A stretch of 64,000 nucleotides of DNA from Mycolicibacterium psychrotolerans (GTDB lineage Bacteria > Actinomycetota > Actinomycetes > Mycobacteriales > Mycobacteriaceae). The notes under the pieces were generated by a model, which saw only the letters and a program-made list of their open reading frames with translations, was not told the origin of the DNA and did no database searches. Position numbers and translations under genes: made by a program. Positions 38,238 through 50,339 of the stretch are shown here, piece after piece. Position 1 is the first letter of the stretch. Every line of letters starts with the position of its first letter. The DNA lies in contig NZ_AP022574.1 of the NCBI RefSeq assembly GCF_010729305.1, positions 3,782,001 through 3,846,000 of the forward strand. The letters run 5' to 3'.

Positions 38238-38567
38238 ATGCAGAAGGTGTCGATCGAAGCCCTGGCCCGCCAACAGCTCGAGCGCGCGCTCGCCGGTGGC
38301 CGCAACGCAGCCGACACGGTGGTGGGTGGGCACGAGCGCATCCTTCGCCAGACGGTCGTCGGCATGACCGCGGGTTCGGAGATGAGCGAGCACGAGAACC
38401 CCGGCGAGGCCACCATCTACGTGCTCAAGGGGTCGGTGCGGCTGATCGCCGGCGAGCAGCAGTGGGACGGCCGCACCGGCGACCTGCTGATGATCCCCGA
38501 CAGCCGGCACTCGCTGCTCGCGCTGGACGATTCAGCGATCCTGCTGACCGTCGCCAAGCGTCCCTGA
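38238..38567 (+). CDS. single-domain cupin protein
   Basis: 109 residues from ATG 38238 (an ATG three codons earlier is possible). Small beta-barrel cupin: first motif E-H-E-N-P-G-E-A-T-I-Y-V-L-K-G-S-V with His/Glu metal ligands, second motif D-L-L-M-I-P-D-S-R-H-S with its His. Resembles actinobacterial cupins annotated as LuxR-associated or metal-binding proteins of unknown role. Divergent from the P450 electron-transfer unit and ends 1 bp from the convergent permease gene. Confidence 0.75.
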   Translation: MQKVSIEALARQQLERALAGGRNAADTVVGGHERILRQTVVGMTAGSEMSEHENPGEATIYVLKGSVRLIAGEQQWDGRTGDLLMIPDSRHSLLALDDSAILLTVAKRP

Positions 38568-38568
38568 C

Positions 38569-39905
38569 TCAGGTGGTCGTGGCCGGTTCCTCAGCGTGCG
38601 CGTGCCGCCGGTGCACGAACACCCCCAGTGCGACGATCACGACGGCCGACACCACCGACAGCCCGAACGACTGCTGCTGGTCGGGGTCGAAGGCCATCAG
38701 CACTAGGATGGCGACGATCGCGACGATCACCACGACCGTCAGGTGGGGGAACAGCCACATCCGCACCGGCGGACGCTCCCCCTCGGCGCGCATCCGGCGG
38801 CCGAGCACGAACTGGCTGGCCGCGATCGCCAGGTAGACGAACAGCGCGACGGCGCCACTGGTGGCCAGCAGGTACCCGAAGATCTTCTCCGGCAGCAGGT
38901 AGTTGCCGACCACGGCGAGGAACCCGACCGCCGTCGAGGCCACCACGGCCACCCATGGGGCGCCGTTGCGGGCGATCTTCCTGACGGCCTGCGGCGCGTC
39001 GTGACGCTCGCTGAGCGAGAACAGCATTCGCGACGCCGTGTACAGCGCCGAGTTCAGGCAGGACGCCGCCGCGGTCAGGATGACGATGTCCATGATCAGT
39101 TTCGAACCGGGGATGCCGATCGCCTCCAGCGTGGACTGGTAGGACCGTCGGCGAGTTGGTCGTAGGGCATCAGCGCGACGATGACGAAGATCGACCCGAT
39201 GTAGAACAGCGAGATCCGCCAGATCACGGTCCGCACCGCTTTGCTGATCCCGTGCTGCGGGTCGGGTGACTCGGCGGCGGCGATGGTGACGATCTCGGTG
39301 CCCATGAACGAGAACATCGTGATCAGCATGCCGGCGATCACGGCGCCGAAGCCGTTGGGCATGAATCCGTCCGGCTGCCAGAGGTGTTCGATGCCGCTGA
39401 CTTGGGAGTCGGGGATGACGCCGGTGATAGCGGCCACGCCGACGTCGATGAACGCGATGATCGCGACGACCTTGATCAGTGCGAACCAGAATTCGAACTC
39501 ACCGTAGTTGCCGACACTGGCGAGGTTGGTGATGGTCAGCAGCAGCGTGACGGCCAGTGCCCAGATCCATTGCGCGCCACCGACCAGACCGGTCAGGATG
39601 TTCGCCGCGGCCGTGGCCTCCACGGGGATGACCAGCACCCAGAACCACCAGTACAGCCAGCCGATCGAGAAGCCGGCCCAGCCGCCGAGGGCACGGTCGG
39701 CGTAGACCGAGAACGAGCCGGTGTCCGGGTTGGCCGTGGCCATTTCCCCCAGCATGCGCATCACCAGCACCACCAGCGTGCCTGCCAGCATGTAGGAGAT
39801 GATCACGGCGGGACCGGCTTCGGCGATCGCGTTGGCCGAACCCACGAACAGCCCGGCTCCGATGATCCCCGCGATCGAGATCATCGTGATGTGCAAAACG
39901 CCCAC
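38569..39905 (-). pseudogene. amino acid permease (APC/AAT family) with one frameshift
   Basis: Starts at GTG 39905 with H-I-T-M-I-S-I-A-G-I-I-G-A-G-L-F-V-G-S, the opening of AAT-family permeases such as GabP/ProY. About nine hydrophobic segments are read until Y-D-Q-L-A-D-G-P, then the frame diverges. The +1 frame continues Y-Q-S-T-L-E-A-I-G-I-P-G-S and then I-M-D-I-V-I-L-T-A-A-A-S-C-L-N-S-A to a normal end. One base is missing in a short G run on the plus strand at 39142-39143. Without it the protein would be ~445 residues with twelve helices, an amino acid/proton symporter. As read it would be non-functional unless the missing base is a sequencing error. Confidence 0.8.
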
Positions 39906-39964
39906 GGCGCCGAAAATCCAAACGCGCCGTCGTCAACATTGCCCGCGAGCACACCACGCGGCGT

Positions 39965-39970
39965 TAAGGT
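39965..39970 (+). promoter_or_regulatory. -10 (TAAGGT), leaderless start
   Basis: TAAGGT lies 7 nt before GTG 39978, placing the transcript start at the codon itself. Parallel to TAAAGT before the paralogue at 2773. An alternative reading is AAGGTG as a ribosome-binding site for the same GTG. Confidence 0.4.
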
Positions 39971-39977
39971 GCTGATC

Positions 39978-40624
39978 GTGCGCGCGAACCTGTTAGCCAA
40001 CGGCCGTGGTCGCTGGCTGGCGGTCGCCGCCTCGCTGGTGATCTCCGCCGGCATGTTCTACGCGCAGGACACCGAGCGAGCGGCGCCGGCCGTACCGGCG
40101 CCGGTTGCCCCGGCGGCCGCCCCGTCGAAGGCGATGGCCGCCGCTCCCCCGCTGCCCGAGGCGGAGTTGCTGGCCGCGAGCGCGCCGGTCGACTCGCGGG
40201 TGTTCGATCTCTCCCTGCCCCGCGGCGTCGCCCCGGAGCAGGGATTGCAGGTCAAGACCATCTGGGCGGCACGCGCCATCAGCATGATGTTCCCCGAGAT
40301 CACGACCATCGGTGGCTACCGGCAGGATCCGCTCAAGTGGCATCCGAACGGGCTGGCCATCGACGTGATGGTTCCGAACTATCACTCCAAGGAAGGCATC
40401 GAGCTCGGTAATCAGATCGCCGGTTACGCGCTGGCGAACGCGAAGCGCTGGGGGGTGCTGCACGTGATCTGGCGGCAGGGCCTCTATCCGGGCATCGGCG
40501 CGCCGAGCTGGACGGCCGACTACGGCAACGAGACCGCCAACCACTTCGATCATGTGCACATCGCCACCGATGGCGGCGGCTACCCGACCGGACACGAGTC
40601 CTACTTCATCGGGTCGATGCAGCG

Positions 40625-40628
<4 letters not shown>
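39978..40628 (+). CDS. secreted LAS-superfamily metallopeptidase-like protein, copy 2
   Basis: 216 residues from GTG 39978. Signal sequence (R-G-R-W-L-A-V-A-A-S-L-V-I-S-A-G-M-F) then an Ala/Pro-rich linker to about residue 60. Catalytic core L-Q-V-K-T-I-W-A-A-R-A-I-S-M-M-F-P-E; zinc motif H-P-N-G-L-A-I-D (H-x6-D) and terminal H-F-D-H-V-H. About the same length and domain layout as the protein at 2773-3426. Likely acts on cell wall material outside the membrane. Its stop overlaps the convergent phosphatase gene by 4 bp. Confidence 0.7.
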
Positions 40629-42433
<1,805 letters not shown>

Positions 42434-42580
42434 GAGGCTCCCCTTCGCCCGACCGTCGCCCATGTGGGTCGCAAATTACGCCGCCGTCAGCTGGCGGCGG
42501 CGGTGTTTGGCTCAGATCCGTGCCGTGTCGGCTCTACAGTCGGCCGATGGTGAGCACTCTCCGGTGGACCGGCGGCGCCC

Positions 42581-43495
42581 GTGTCGACTGACCGCGGCGG
42601 CTACCGAACCGAGAACCTGGTCCTCGGGGCGCTTCTCACTACGGCGGCGTTCTTCTGTGTCGCTCTGGTGGGTGCGCTGGCCAAGGTCGCGGGCAATCAC
42701 ACCTCGACCGGTGTGCTGCTCCTCGCCCAGAACGCGATCTGTCTGGCGGCCGTCGCGCCGGTGGCGTTGCGTCACGGGTGGGGTCCGATGCGGACGCAAC
42801 GTTTTGGGTTGCATCTCCTGCGCGCCGCGACGGGGACCGCCTGCTGGTACGCGTTGTTCTTCGCGATCACGGTGATCCCGCTGGCCAATGCGACGCTGTT
42901 GACCTACAGCGCGCCGTTGTGGATGCCGCTGATCGCGTGGGCCGTCACGCGTCAGCGGGTCGCCACGGCCACGTGGGTGGGCGCCGGCGTCGGCTTCGCC
43001 GGGGTGGTGCTGGTGCTCCGGCCGCAAGGGCACGGTCTGAGCATGGGCGAGGTGTCGGCGTTCGCGGGGGCGGTACTGCTGGCTGTCGCGATGATGTCGG
43101 TGCGGTGGCTGGGGGCCACCGAGCCCACGCTGCGCATCCTGTTCTACTACTTCCTGCTGTCCACGGTGATGTCGATTCCGGTCGCGGCGGCGGATTTCCG
43201 GGCCGTCGAGCCGCAGGCATGGCTGTGGCTGTTCGCCGTCGGTCTCGCGCAGCTGCTCTCGCAGCTGCTCGTCGTGATCGCCTACCGCTTCGCGCCGGCG
43301 GAGAAGCTGGGTCCGTTCATCTACTCGGTCATCGTGTTCACCGCGCTGATCGACTGGCTGTTCTGGGACCATCGCCCCACCGTGTCGACCTACCTGGGGA
43401 TGGCGCTGGTCATCGGCGGCGGAATGCTCGCCATGCGCGCCAAAAAGACTGCGGCGCAGACTGTTACGACGACCCCGCGGCGGGATCGCGCCTAG
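42581..43495 (+). CDS. EamA-family (DMT) transporter
   Basis: 304 residues from GTG 42581, about ten hydrophobic helices in two EamA repeats (roughly 15-140 and 155-290). Typical elements are the L-R-A-A-T-G-T-A-C-W-Y segment after helix 3, P-L-W-M-P-L-I-A-W at the end of the first repeat, and the second-repeat E-K-L-G-P-F-I-Y-S-V-I-V-F-T-A-L. Drug/metabolite transporter superfamily, exporting amino acids or small metabolites. Convergent and 4 bp overlapping with the next gene. Confidence 0.85.
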   Translation: MSTDRGGYRTENLVLGALLTTAAFFCVALVGALAKVAGNHTSTGVLLLAQNAICLAAVAPVALRHGWGPMRTQRFGLHLLRAATGTACWYALFFAITVIPLANATLLTYSAPLWMPLIAWAVTRQRVATATWVGAGVGFAGVVLVLRPQGHGLSMGEVSAFAGAVLLAVAMMSVRWLGATEPTLRILFYYFLLSTVMSIPVAAADFRAVEPQAWLWLFAVGLAQLLSQLLVVIAYRFAPAEKLGPFIYSVIVFTALIDWLFWDHRPTVSTYLGMALVIGGGMLAMRAKKTAAQTVTTTPRRDRA

Positions 43496-43773
43496 CGGCG
43501 CCGTCCTTCGCCCCCGCCGCCGCCACCGCCGCCACGGGGCGGCCTCACGATGACGAAGGTCAGGCCCCAGCCGTCGTTGTTGCACCACCAGCAGTAATTG
43601 GGGTTGTACGTCGGCACGGAGCCTGGGCCCTGGCCGGTGTTCGCGCCCCGCACGTCCCCCTGCGAGCACACGCTCGTGCCGGCCGAACTGGTGCAGTCCG
43701 CTGTCGCCGTGGGCGTGGCAGTGAGTCCGGCTGCGATGAGGATCGGAACGGTAGCGATAGATACGAGCCGCAT
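43492..43773 (-). CDS. small secreted protein with CWWC motif and Gly-rich tail
   Basis: 93 residues. GGAGG precedes the ATG at 43773. Signal peptide of about 26 residues (V-P-I-L-I-A-A-G-L-T-A-T-P-T-A-T-A). The mature part has four Cys: two in C-T-S-S-A-G-T-S-V-C and two in N-Y-C-W-W-C-N-N-D-G-W. It ends in a run of eight Gly followed by E-G-R-R-R. I do not recognise a family. CxxC in a secreted protein can be redox-active or metal-binding, but a simple disulfide is as likely. Confidence 0.6.
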   Translation of the reverse strand: MRLVSIATVPILIAAGLTATPTATADCTSSAGTSVCSQGDVRGANTGQGPGSVPTYNPNYCWWCNNDGWGLTFVIVRPPRGGGGGGGGEGRRR

Positions 43774-43901
43774 GGCGGCCTCCTGTGCACGGTCGCGAGC
43801 TCCATATCGCGGAACCGTATGTACCGATGGTAAGCCCGTGGCTACACCGCCGAAGCCACTTCGACGGGCGTACTTCTGATGGGCTGCTGTCTGGCTTGAA
43901 C

Positions 43902-45608
43902 TCAGGTACTCCTTGGCGGCTGGCAGCGACCCGCGTCTCCTTCGGCCTTCTCGGTCGCTACTGCGCTCTTGGTCGACTTGGCGCGATACATGGCACGGTC
44001 GGCTGCCCTGAGCAACAGTTGGCGTTGGTCGGCTGTGGCGGTGGTGACCCCGACGCTGACCGAGATCTGGACCGTGTGGGATCCCACCCCGTACGGCGCC
44101 GACAGCAGCGACGCCACGCGCCTCGCAACGACGACGGCTTCCTCGGGGTCGACCTTCGGTAGCCACACCACGAACTCGTCGCCGCCGAGCCGTGCGGCGA
44201 GATCCCCTTCGCGTATCGCCCGCTCGAGCCTGCCGGCGACGGCCTGGAGCAACATGTCGCCGACGTGGTGGCCATACGTGTCATTGACGGACTTGAAGTC
44301 ATCGATATCGATGAACAGCATGCCGCTGCACGCGTCCGGCGGCAGCCGCTTGAGAGCCCGCTCGACCTGCTCATCGAATGCCGTGCGGTTCGTCAACCCG
44401 GTGAGGGCGTCATGGGAGGCCGTATGGATCAGTTTCTGGTGGGCGATGCGACGGATGGTCACGTCCTGGAGATGGACGAGATACCGGGGCTCTCTGCCGA
44501 TCCGGGTGTCGAGTGCCGCCGTGGTGCGCAACCCCCAGAATGCGGTGCCGTCCGGACGCAGGTAGCGAGATTCGGATTCGTGTGCACCGGATCCTGCTTC
44601 GGGCAAAGGGGTAACCGCGTCGAGGCCGTGGTCGTCTCCGTGGGCGAAGGTGTGCAGCGGGCGGCCCACGACGTCGCCTCGTTGGCGTCCGAGCATCACA
44701 CACAGCGCGTGGTTGGCATCCTCGATGACGCCGTCGGCGTCACAGATGGCGATGCCGATCGGAGAACTACTCCACACCGATCGGATCATTCGTGCCGCGG
44801 ATTCGCGCTCCTCCTCGGCGTCTACGCGAACCGTGACGTCACGCCAGGTAGAACGCAACTGCGCGGGCTCGCCGGCCGCGTCCCGGATCACCTGTGTCGC
44901 CACGTCGAGCCACCGATAACAGCCGTCGCGATGGCGCATCCTCACCGTGCGCGGTGTCAGGACCGCCGCGTCGTCGTCATCGCGCATGAGGGCGACGTCA
45001 TCGGGATGCAAAAGTTCATAGGCGGTGCGACCGATCATCTCCTCCGGCTCGTAGCCGAGGATGTCTCTGGACGAGTTGGACACCCACAAGAACGTGGTGT
45101 CCAAGAGCTGCCATGCGGCGATGTCCGGGGCATGCTCCATCAACAGTCTGTGGAGCCGCGCGGAGGCAGCTGACTGCAAGGCTGCGGCGCGCGCATCGGT
45201 GATCACCGCGAGCCGGGTCACGACCCGGTTCGGCCGGTCCTCACGAAAGTCGAAGGGGACGCTGTCCACGGTCAACCAGACGTGTTCTCCTGCTGGGTCG
45301 TGGCCGAGGCGGTGGACACCCATGATCGCACCACGGACGGGCTGCCCGGTGTCCACCGCCCGGGTCCAAGGTTGATCTTGTCGGCGCAGAGCGACGCCGT
45401 CCGCGCCGACGGCTGCCCACCGCGGGTCGGTCGAGTCACGGCCGAGCACTTCGCCGGGCTCGAGCCCCAGAATTTGCTGTACCTGCGGTGTAGCGGCGAC
45501 GATCTTCCCGGACGCGGCCTGCACGATGACCGCGGCGGCATCGTCGTCGATGTTCAGACCCGCCGCGACCGCTGCCGCAATTGCCTGGGCGGACGTGCTG
45601 TCAGCCAC
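43902..45608 (-). CDS. diguanylate cyclase with three PAS domains
   Basis: 568 residues from GTG 45608. Three PAS/PAC-type sensor domains (about 20-145, 150-270, 275-390) including W-V-S-N-S-S-R-D-I-L-G-Y and A-I-C-D-A-D-G-V-I-E-D-A-N-H; the GGDEF domain from ~400 has H-D-A-L-T-G-L-T-N-R and R-L-G-G-D-E-F, an intact catalytic loop. R-E-G-D five residues before it is a complete product-inhibition I-site. Makes c-di-GMP from GTP in response to cytosolic signals; no membrane segment and no EAL domain. Confidence 0.9.
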   Translation of the reverse strand: MADSTSAQAIAAAVAAGLNIDDDAAAVIVQAASGKIVAATPQVQQILGLEPGEVLGRDSTDPRWAAVGADGVALRRQDQPWTRAVDTGQPVRGAIMGVHRLGHDPAGEHVWLTVDSVPFDFREDRPNRVVTRLAVITDARAAALQSAASARLHRLLMEHAPDIAAWQLLDTTFLWVSNSSRDILGYEPEEMIGRTAYELLHPDDVALMRDDDDAAVLTPRTVRMRHRDGCYRWLDVATQVIRDAAGEPAQLRSTWRDVTVRVDAEEERESAARMIRSVWSSSPIGIAICDADGVIEDANHALCVMLGRQRGDVVGRPLHTFAHGDDHGLDAVTPLPEAGSGAHESESRYLRPDGTAFWGLRTTAALDTRIGREPRYLVHLQDVTIRRIAHQKLIHTASHDALTGLTNRTAFDEQVERALKRLPPDACSGMLFIDIDDFKSVNDTYGHHVGDMLLQAVAGRLERAIREGDLAARLGGDEFVVWLPKVDPEEAVVVARRVASLLSAPYGVGSHTVQISVSVGVTTATADQRQLLLRAADRAMYRAKSTKSAVATEKAEGDAGRCQPPRST

Positions 45609-45614
45609 CCGTCT

Positions 45615-45620
45615 GTTATA
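45615..45620 (-). promoter_or_regulatory. -10 (TATAAC) of the GGDEF gene, leaderless
   Basis: Minus-strand TATAAC matches five of six bases of TATAAT and lies 6 nt before GTG 45608, so the message would be leaderless. Confidence 0.45.
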
Positions 45621-45980
45621 GCCGATCGACGGAGCCGTAAACCGAGTTGCTCACCGGACATCTCATGTTCTCCAGCGTTAACAGCGGTGGCGTCGATATT
45701 TGCGGATTTCGCACATCCCCGTAGCGAAACCCGCGGTGGCTATCAGCGATGTACATCTCGCCGGCGATGGCGGCAGCCCAAAGTCATCTCATCGCCATCC
45801 TTTTCGCCACTTGCGATGCCGAATGCCGGTGACGCTCGGCGCGGCCCCTGGCTCTCGGCCTAGCCTCTCGATGCTGCGCCCGGACACGCGGGATCGTCCC
45901 CCGAATCGCCCCCTTGTTCTCTACAGTCGGTACGCGGTCCCGCAGCGGCCCGCGGCATGTGCCGACATCGGGGGGACGCA
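45621..45980. other. intergenic region, no gene recognised
   Basis: About 360 bp between divergent genes. It is less GC-rich than its surroundings near 45640-45720. Short open frames occur but none has a codon pattern or ribosome-binding site that I would trust. GGGGGGA directly before GTG 45981 is the likely ribosome-binding site of the next gene. Confidence 0.5.
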
Positions 45981-46778
45981 GTGAGCGAGTGGTTGGTCAC
46001 CCATCTGCCGTCCTGGCTGCTGCTGATCGTGATCGTCGCCTGCACCGCGGGCACCGCCATCGTCGTTCAGACCTTCGTTCGCCGCCGCTTCCCCGGTCTT
46101 CGCGGTGAAGAACACAACGACGTCACGAAGTTCGCCTTCGGCGTGGTCGGTTTCGTGTTCGCGTTCTTCGTCGGGTTCGTCGTCTCGGCCATGTGGGGAC
46201 AGATCAGTCACGCCGACACCGTCGTCAGGACCGAGGGCGCGGCCGGGGCTCAACTCGCCCGAGACTCCCACATCTTCGACGAGCCGGACCGGGACCGGAT
46301 CCGCCAGCACCTGTTGGAGTACGAGCAGGCCGCCATCACGGAGTGGGACGAGTCCAACGAGGGCAGGACCTACCCCGAGGCGGATCAGGCTCTCAACCGG
46401 CTCTACGGCGCCTACGAGAGCGTCCAGCCCCGTACCGACGCCCAAAAGACGCTTCTGGGAACATCATTCAGCAACTTGAACGACCTGAGCAAAGCACGCA
46501 CCGAGCGCGTGCTGCAGTCCCGCACCGACACAGGACCGCCATGGTCGCTGTGGGCGGTGATCTTCGTGACCAGCGGCCTGCTCCTGGGCTGCGCGATCAT
46601 CTACGGCGTCGAGAAGCCGGCCAATCACTATGCGATGGTCGCGATCATCGGCACCCTGGTCGGGGCGCAGCTGTTCCTGGTCACCGAGCTCTCGCATCCC
46701 TATGTCGGCGCGGTCTCGACGGTCCCCGACCCGCTGCAGCAAGTCATCCACATGCTCGAGGCCGAACCACGGACCTGA
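45981..46778 (+). CDS. DUF4239 (bestrophin-like) membrane protein
   Basis: 265 residues from GTG 45981. Two N-terminal hydrophobic helices (L-L-L-I-V-I-V-A-C-T-A-G-T-A-I-V-V and F-A-F-G-V-V-G-F-V-F-A-F-F-V-G-F), a ~120-residue soluble part with R-T-E-G-A-A-G-A-Q-L-A-R-D and paired R/E positions, and two C-terminal helices. This is the layout of DUF4239 proteins, predicted bestrophin-like channels. No transported ion is known for these. Monocistronic, upstream of the cyclase-ATPase gene. Confidence 0.75.
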   Translation: MSEWLVTHLPSWLLLIVIVACTAGTAIVVQTFVRRRFPGLRGEEHNDVTKFAFGVVGFVFAFFVGFVVSAMWGQISHADTVVRTEGAAGAQLARDSHIFDEPDRDRIRQHLLEYEQAAITEWDESNEGRTYPEADQALNRLYGAYESVQPRTDAQKTLLGTSFSNLNDLSKARTERVLQSRTDTGPPWSLWAVIFVTSGLLLGCAIIYGVEKPANHYAMVAIIGTLVGAQLFLVTELSHPYVGAVSTVPDPLQQVIHMLEAEPRT

Positions 46779-46982
46779 GGGACGGCTGTCGCGCTGCCTC
46801 ACAGGCCTCGCGTCAACGGCCCTGGGGTCGATGCCGAGTCGATGAAACTTCGGTTGACCGCAATCGAACTCGAGACAAGCGCTGACCCCGGCACATGACG
46901 AGAGGACGAGTTTCAGCTTCCTTTCGGTGCTACCTCGCCGATAGGCCAGACATCGCTGATCAACGGTGACACGATACGGAAG

Positions 46983-49900
46983 GTGGACCCCAGCGGGGAC
47001 AGTGGCGGCGGACTCACCACGGTAGAAGTGCAGTGTGCGTCCTGCGCTACCGCATTGCCGCCGAACTCCAAGTTCTGCAGCGAATGCGGTGTACCGGTCA
47101 CCCTGGTCAGTCGATCCGCGGAGTACAAGCAGGTGACGGTCATGTTCGCCGATGTGGTGCATTCGATGGACATCGCGGCATCCGTCGGCGCGGAGCGCCT
47201 CCGCGAGATCATGACCGACCTGGCTGAGCGTTGTGCGGCGGTGGTGCGCCGCTACGGCGGCACAGTCGGCGGTTTCACCGGTGATGGCATCATGGCGATC
47301 TTCGGTGCACCGGCGGCGCTTGAGGATCACGCTGTTCGAGCCTGCCTGACGGCTCTGGGCATTCAGCAGGAGACCACTCGGTTGTCGACGGTGTTGTTAC
47401 GCCGCGACGGTGTCGATCTTCGGGTCCGGGTGGGCCTGAACTCAGGTCAGGTGATCGCTGGTGAGATCGGGTCAGGGTCGCTGGGGTATGCCGCGATCGG
47501 TGAGCAGGTCGGGATGGCGCAGCGGATGGAGTCGATCGCACCGCCGGGCGGGGTGATGCTCAGCGCGTCCACCGCCCGACTCATCGAACACGCCACGGTG
47601 CTCGGGGACCCCGAGCTGGTGCGAATCAAGGGCAAGGACCAACCGGTGGTGGCGCGCCGGCTGATGGGGATGGGCCCGCGGGATCCGCTGGCCGGGCGCA
47701 CGGAGGCGAGCCTGGTGGGTCGGCACTGGGAGATGGCCGTCCTCGACGCGATGGTGGACCGGACGATCAGCGGCCGCGGCGGTGTGGTGAGTGTGGTGGG
47801 ACCACCGGGCATCGGAAAGTCCCGGGTGGCCCGGGAGGCCGCGGCACTGGCTGCGGCTCGCGGGGCCGACGTGTATTGGACGTACTGCGAATCCCACGCC
47901 AAGGACATTCCCTTCGATGTGGTCACGAGGCTGCTTCGGACAGGTAGCGGTGTAGCGGACCTAGATGACCAGGCCGCCCGCGATCTGGCCCATGAACAGG
48001 TCCCGGATGCCGACCCGCAGGATCTTCTTCTTCTCGATGATCTACTCGGCATCGCGCATCCGAATGTGCCGCTGCCCCAGATCGACCCGGATGCGCGGCG
48101 GCGACGGCTGACTGCGCTCCTCAATTCGGTGACGCTGGCCCGCACTGATCCTGTGCTTTACATCATCGAGGACACGCACTGGATCGACGAGATCAGCGAG
48201 TCGATGATCGCCGACTTGCTCGCTGTCATCCCGCAAACGCCGTCGCTGGTGTTGATCACCTACCGTCCCGAGTACGAGGGAGTGCTGATGCGGGTGCACG
48301 GCGCTCAGACAATAGCCCTTGGCCCGCTGGGTGATTCGGACACAGGGTCGCTGATCGGTGAGCTTCTGGGATCGGACCCCTCGGTCGGCGAGCTGAGCCA
48401 GACGATCGCGGAGCGGGCCGCCGGTAACCCGTTCTTCGCCGAGGAGATGGTGCGTGAGCTGGCCCAGGGCGGGGTGCTGGCCGGCGAGCGTGGTGGCTAT
48501 ATCTGTCGGATGGATGTCGCCGACGTGAGCGTGCCTGCCACGGTGCAGGCGGCCATCGAAGCGCGCATCGACCGGCTGAGCACCGCAGCCAAGCGGACAT
48601 TGACCGCGGCGTCAGTGGTCGGAGCGCGCTTCGGGGCGGAGCTGCTAGCCGCGTTGGACATCGATGCAGTGGTCGACGAGCCGCTGAGCGCGGAGTTGAT
48701 CGATCAGGTGCGGTTCACCCCGAGCGCCGAGTACGCCTTCCGCCACCCACTGATCCGCGCGGTGGCCTACGAATCACAGCTCCGATCGGATCGCGCCGAG
48801 CTGCACCGGCGCGTCGCGGCGGCGATCGAATCCCGTGACGCGGCTGCGGCTGATGAAAATGCCGCTCTGATTGCGGAACATCTGAAGGCGGCCGGTGATC
48901 TGCATGCGGCGTATGGCTGGCATATGCGCGCCGCAACATGGGCCACCTACCGCGACATCGCCGCGGCACGACGAGGTTGGGAAAGCGCCCGGGTGATCGC
49001 CGACGCACTGCCCGCCGAGGACCCCAACCGGACGGCGATGCGCATCGCACCGCGCACCATGTTGTGCGGGATCGCCTGGCGAGTCGAGACGAATGTTGCG
49101 GGCGAGCTCTTTGAGGAGTTGCGGGATTTGTGCGCCCTCTCCGGGGACAAGTCATCGCTCGCCATCGGCATGGCGGCGTTGGTGATCGATCACGGGTTCC
49201 GGGGGCGGATCCGTGAGGCGTCGCGGCTGGCGTCGGAGGCCTGGGCCCTCGTCGAGTCGATCGGCGATGCGACGTTGACGGTGGGGCTGTCCTTTCCGCC
49301 GATCTACGCCAAGGTTCACAGCGGCGAGTGGGATGACGCGCTGCGGTGGTCACAAAAAGTCATCGACCTGGCCGACAGTGACCCGTCGAAAGGGAACTTC
49401 ATCTTCGGGTCTCCGTTGGCGCTCGCCTTGACGACACGGGCCGCGGGCCGGTATTGCCTGGGTCGTCCGGGTTGGTCAGATGACCTGTGTGACGGCGTGG
49501 CCATGGCGCGCAGCGCCGACCCGCTGTCGTACGCCATGGTTGTCGCGTACGTCTACTTCCCCGGAATACCGTTTGGCGTGCTCGCAGCCGATGACCGGTC
49601 GGTGCGCGAGATCGAGGATGCGCTACCGATTGCCGAACGATCCGGCGACGACATGGCGGTCGTTTTCGCCGCGGCGATACCGGGCCTTGCGCTGGTGCAC
49701 CGTCACACGGATGCGGAACGTGAACGCGGGCGCAAACTGCTGGAGAGGTCCGTGACCTGATTCTGCGCCGCGGACACAGCCTGAGCGAGTTACGGCTCAT
49801 CAACATGTACCTGGCACGTGAGAGCGTTCGGAATGGAGATCGCGATAAGGCCATAGCGTCTATGCGCGCCGCCGTCGACCAACTGGATCGCGAGGGACAA

Positions 49901-50200
49901 CTGCTCTCGTGGGGCATCCCTGCCACGGGTGTTTTGGTGGAGACGCTGCTGGACGGCTGCGCAGAGGGTGACGTAGCCGAAGCCGAGGCTGCGATCGAGC
50001 GGTTGGCGGCCGCGCCGGCCGATGAGGGTCTCGTGATGCGCGAGATCTGGCTGCTGCGGATGCGGGCGCTGCTAGCGCGCGCACGTGGTGACGACACCGC
50101 CTATCGTGACGTTCTGGATCGCTACCGCTCCATGGCGAGATCGCTTGGCTTCGGGGGGCACACCGCCTGGGCCGAGGCGATGGTCGCGAGTGGGGAATAG
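46983..50200 (+). pseudogene. class III adenylate cyclase / AAA ATPase / TPR regulator with one frameshift
   Basis: Starts with a four-Cys zinc ribbon (C-A-S-C ... C-S-E-C-G). The class III cyclase domain follows: V-M-F-A-D-V-V-H-S-M-D metal site, G-D-G-I-M-A-I-F-G, and N-S-G-Q-V-I-A-G-E-I-G. Then a STAND-like ATPase with Walker A G-P-P-G-I-G-K-S-R near residue 280 and Walker B L-Y-I-I-E-D-T-H, and a helical repeat region. The first frame stops after K-L-L-E-R-S-V-T at 49760; the next frame continues E-V-R-D-L-I-L-R-R-G-H-S and L-L-S-W-G-I-P-A-T-G-V-L-V-E-T-L-L to 50200, the normal C-terminus. One base appears missing near 49743-49748. The first 925 residues could still form a protein lacking the last repeats. 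Confidence 0.75.
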
Positions 50201-50339
50201 TAGGTCACGGGGGCGTCGAGCGCCCTCAACCTCATCGGCTGTGGTAACGGTGTTGTGTGACTGTACATTTCGATGCCGGGAGCGCGCCAGCACGCTCGTG
50301 ACCCCTCTCGGGGCTGGTTCGTCTACTTCCGCATCTACG

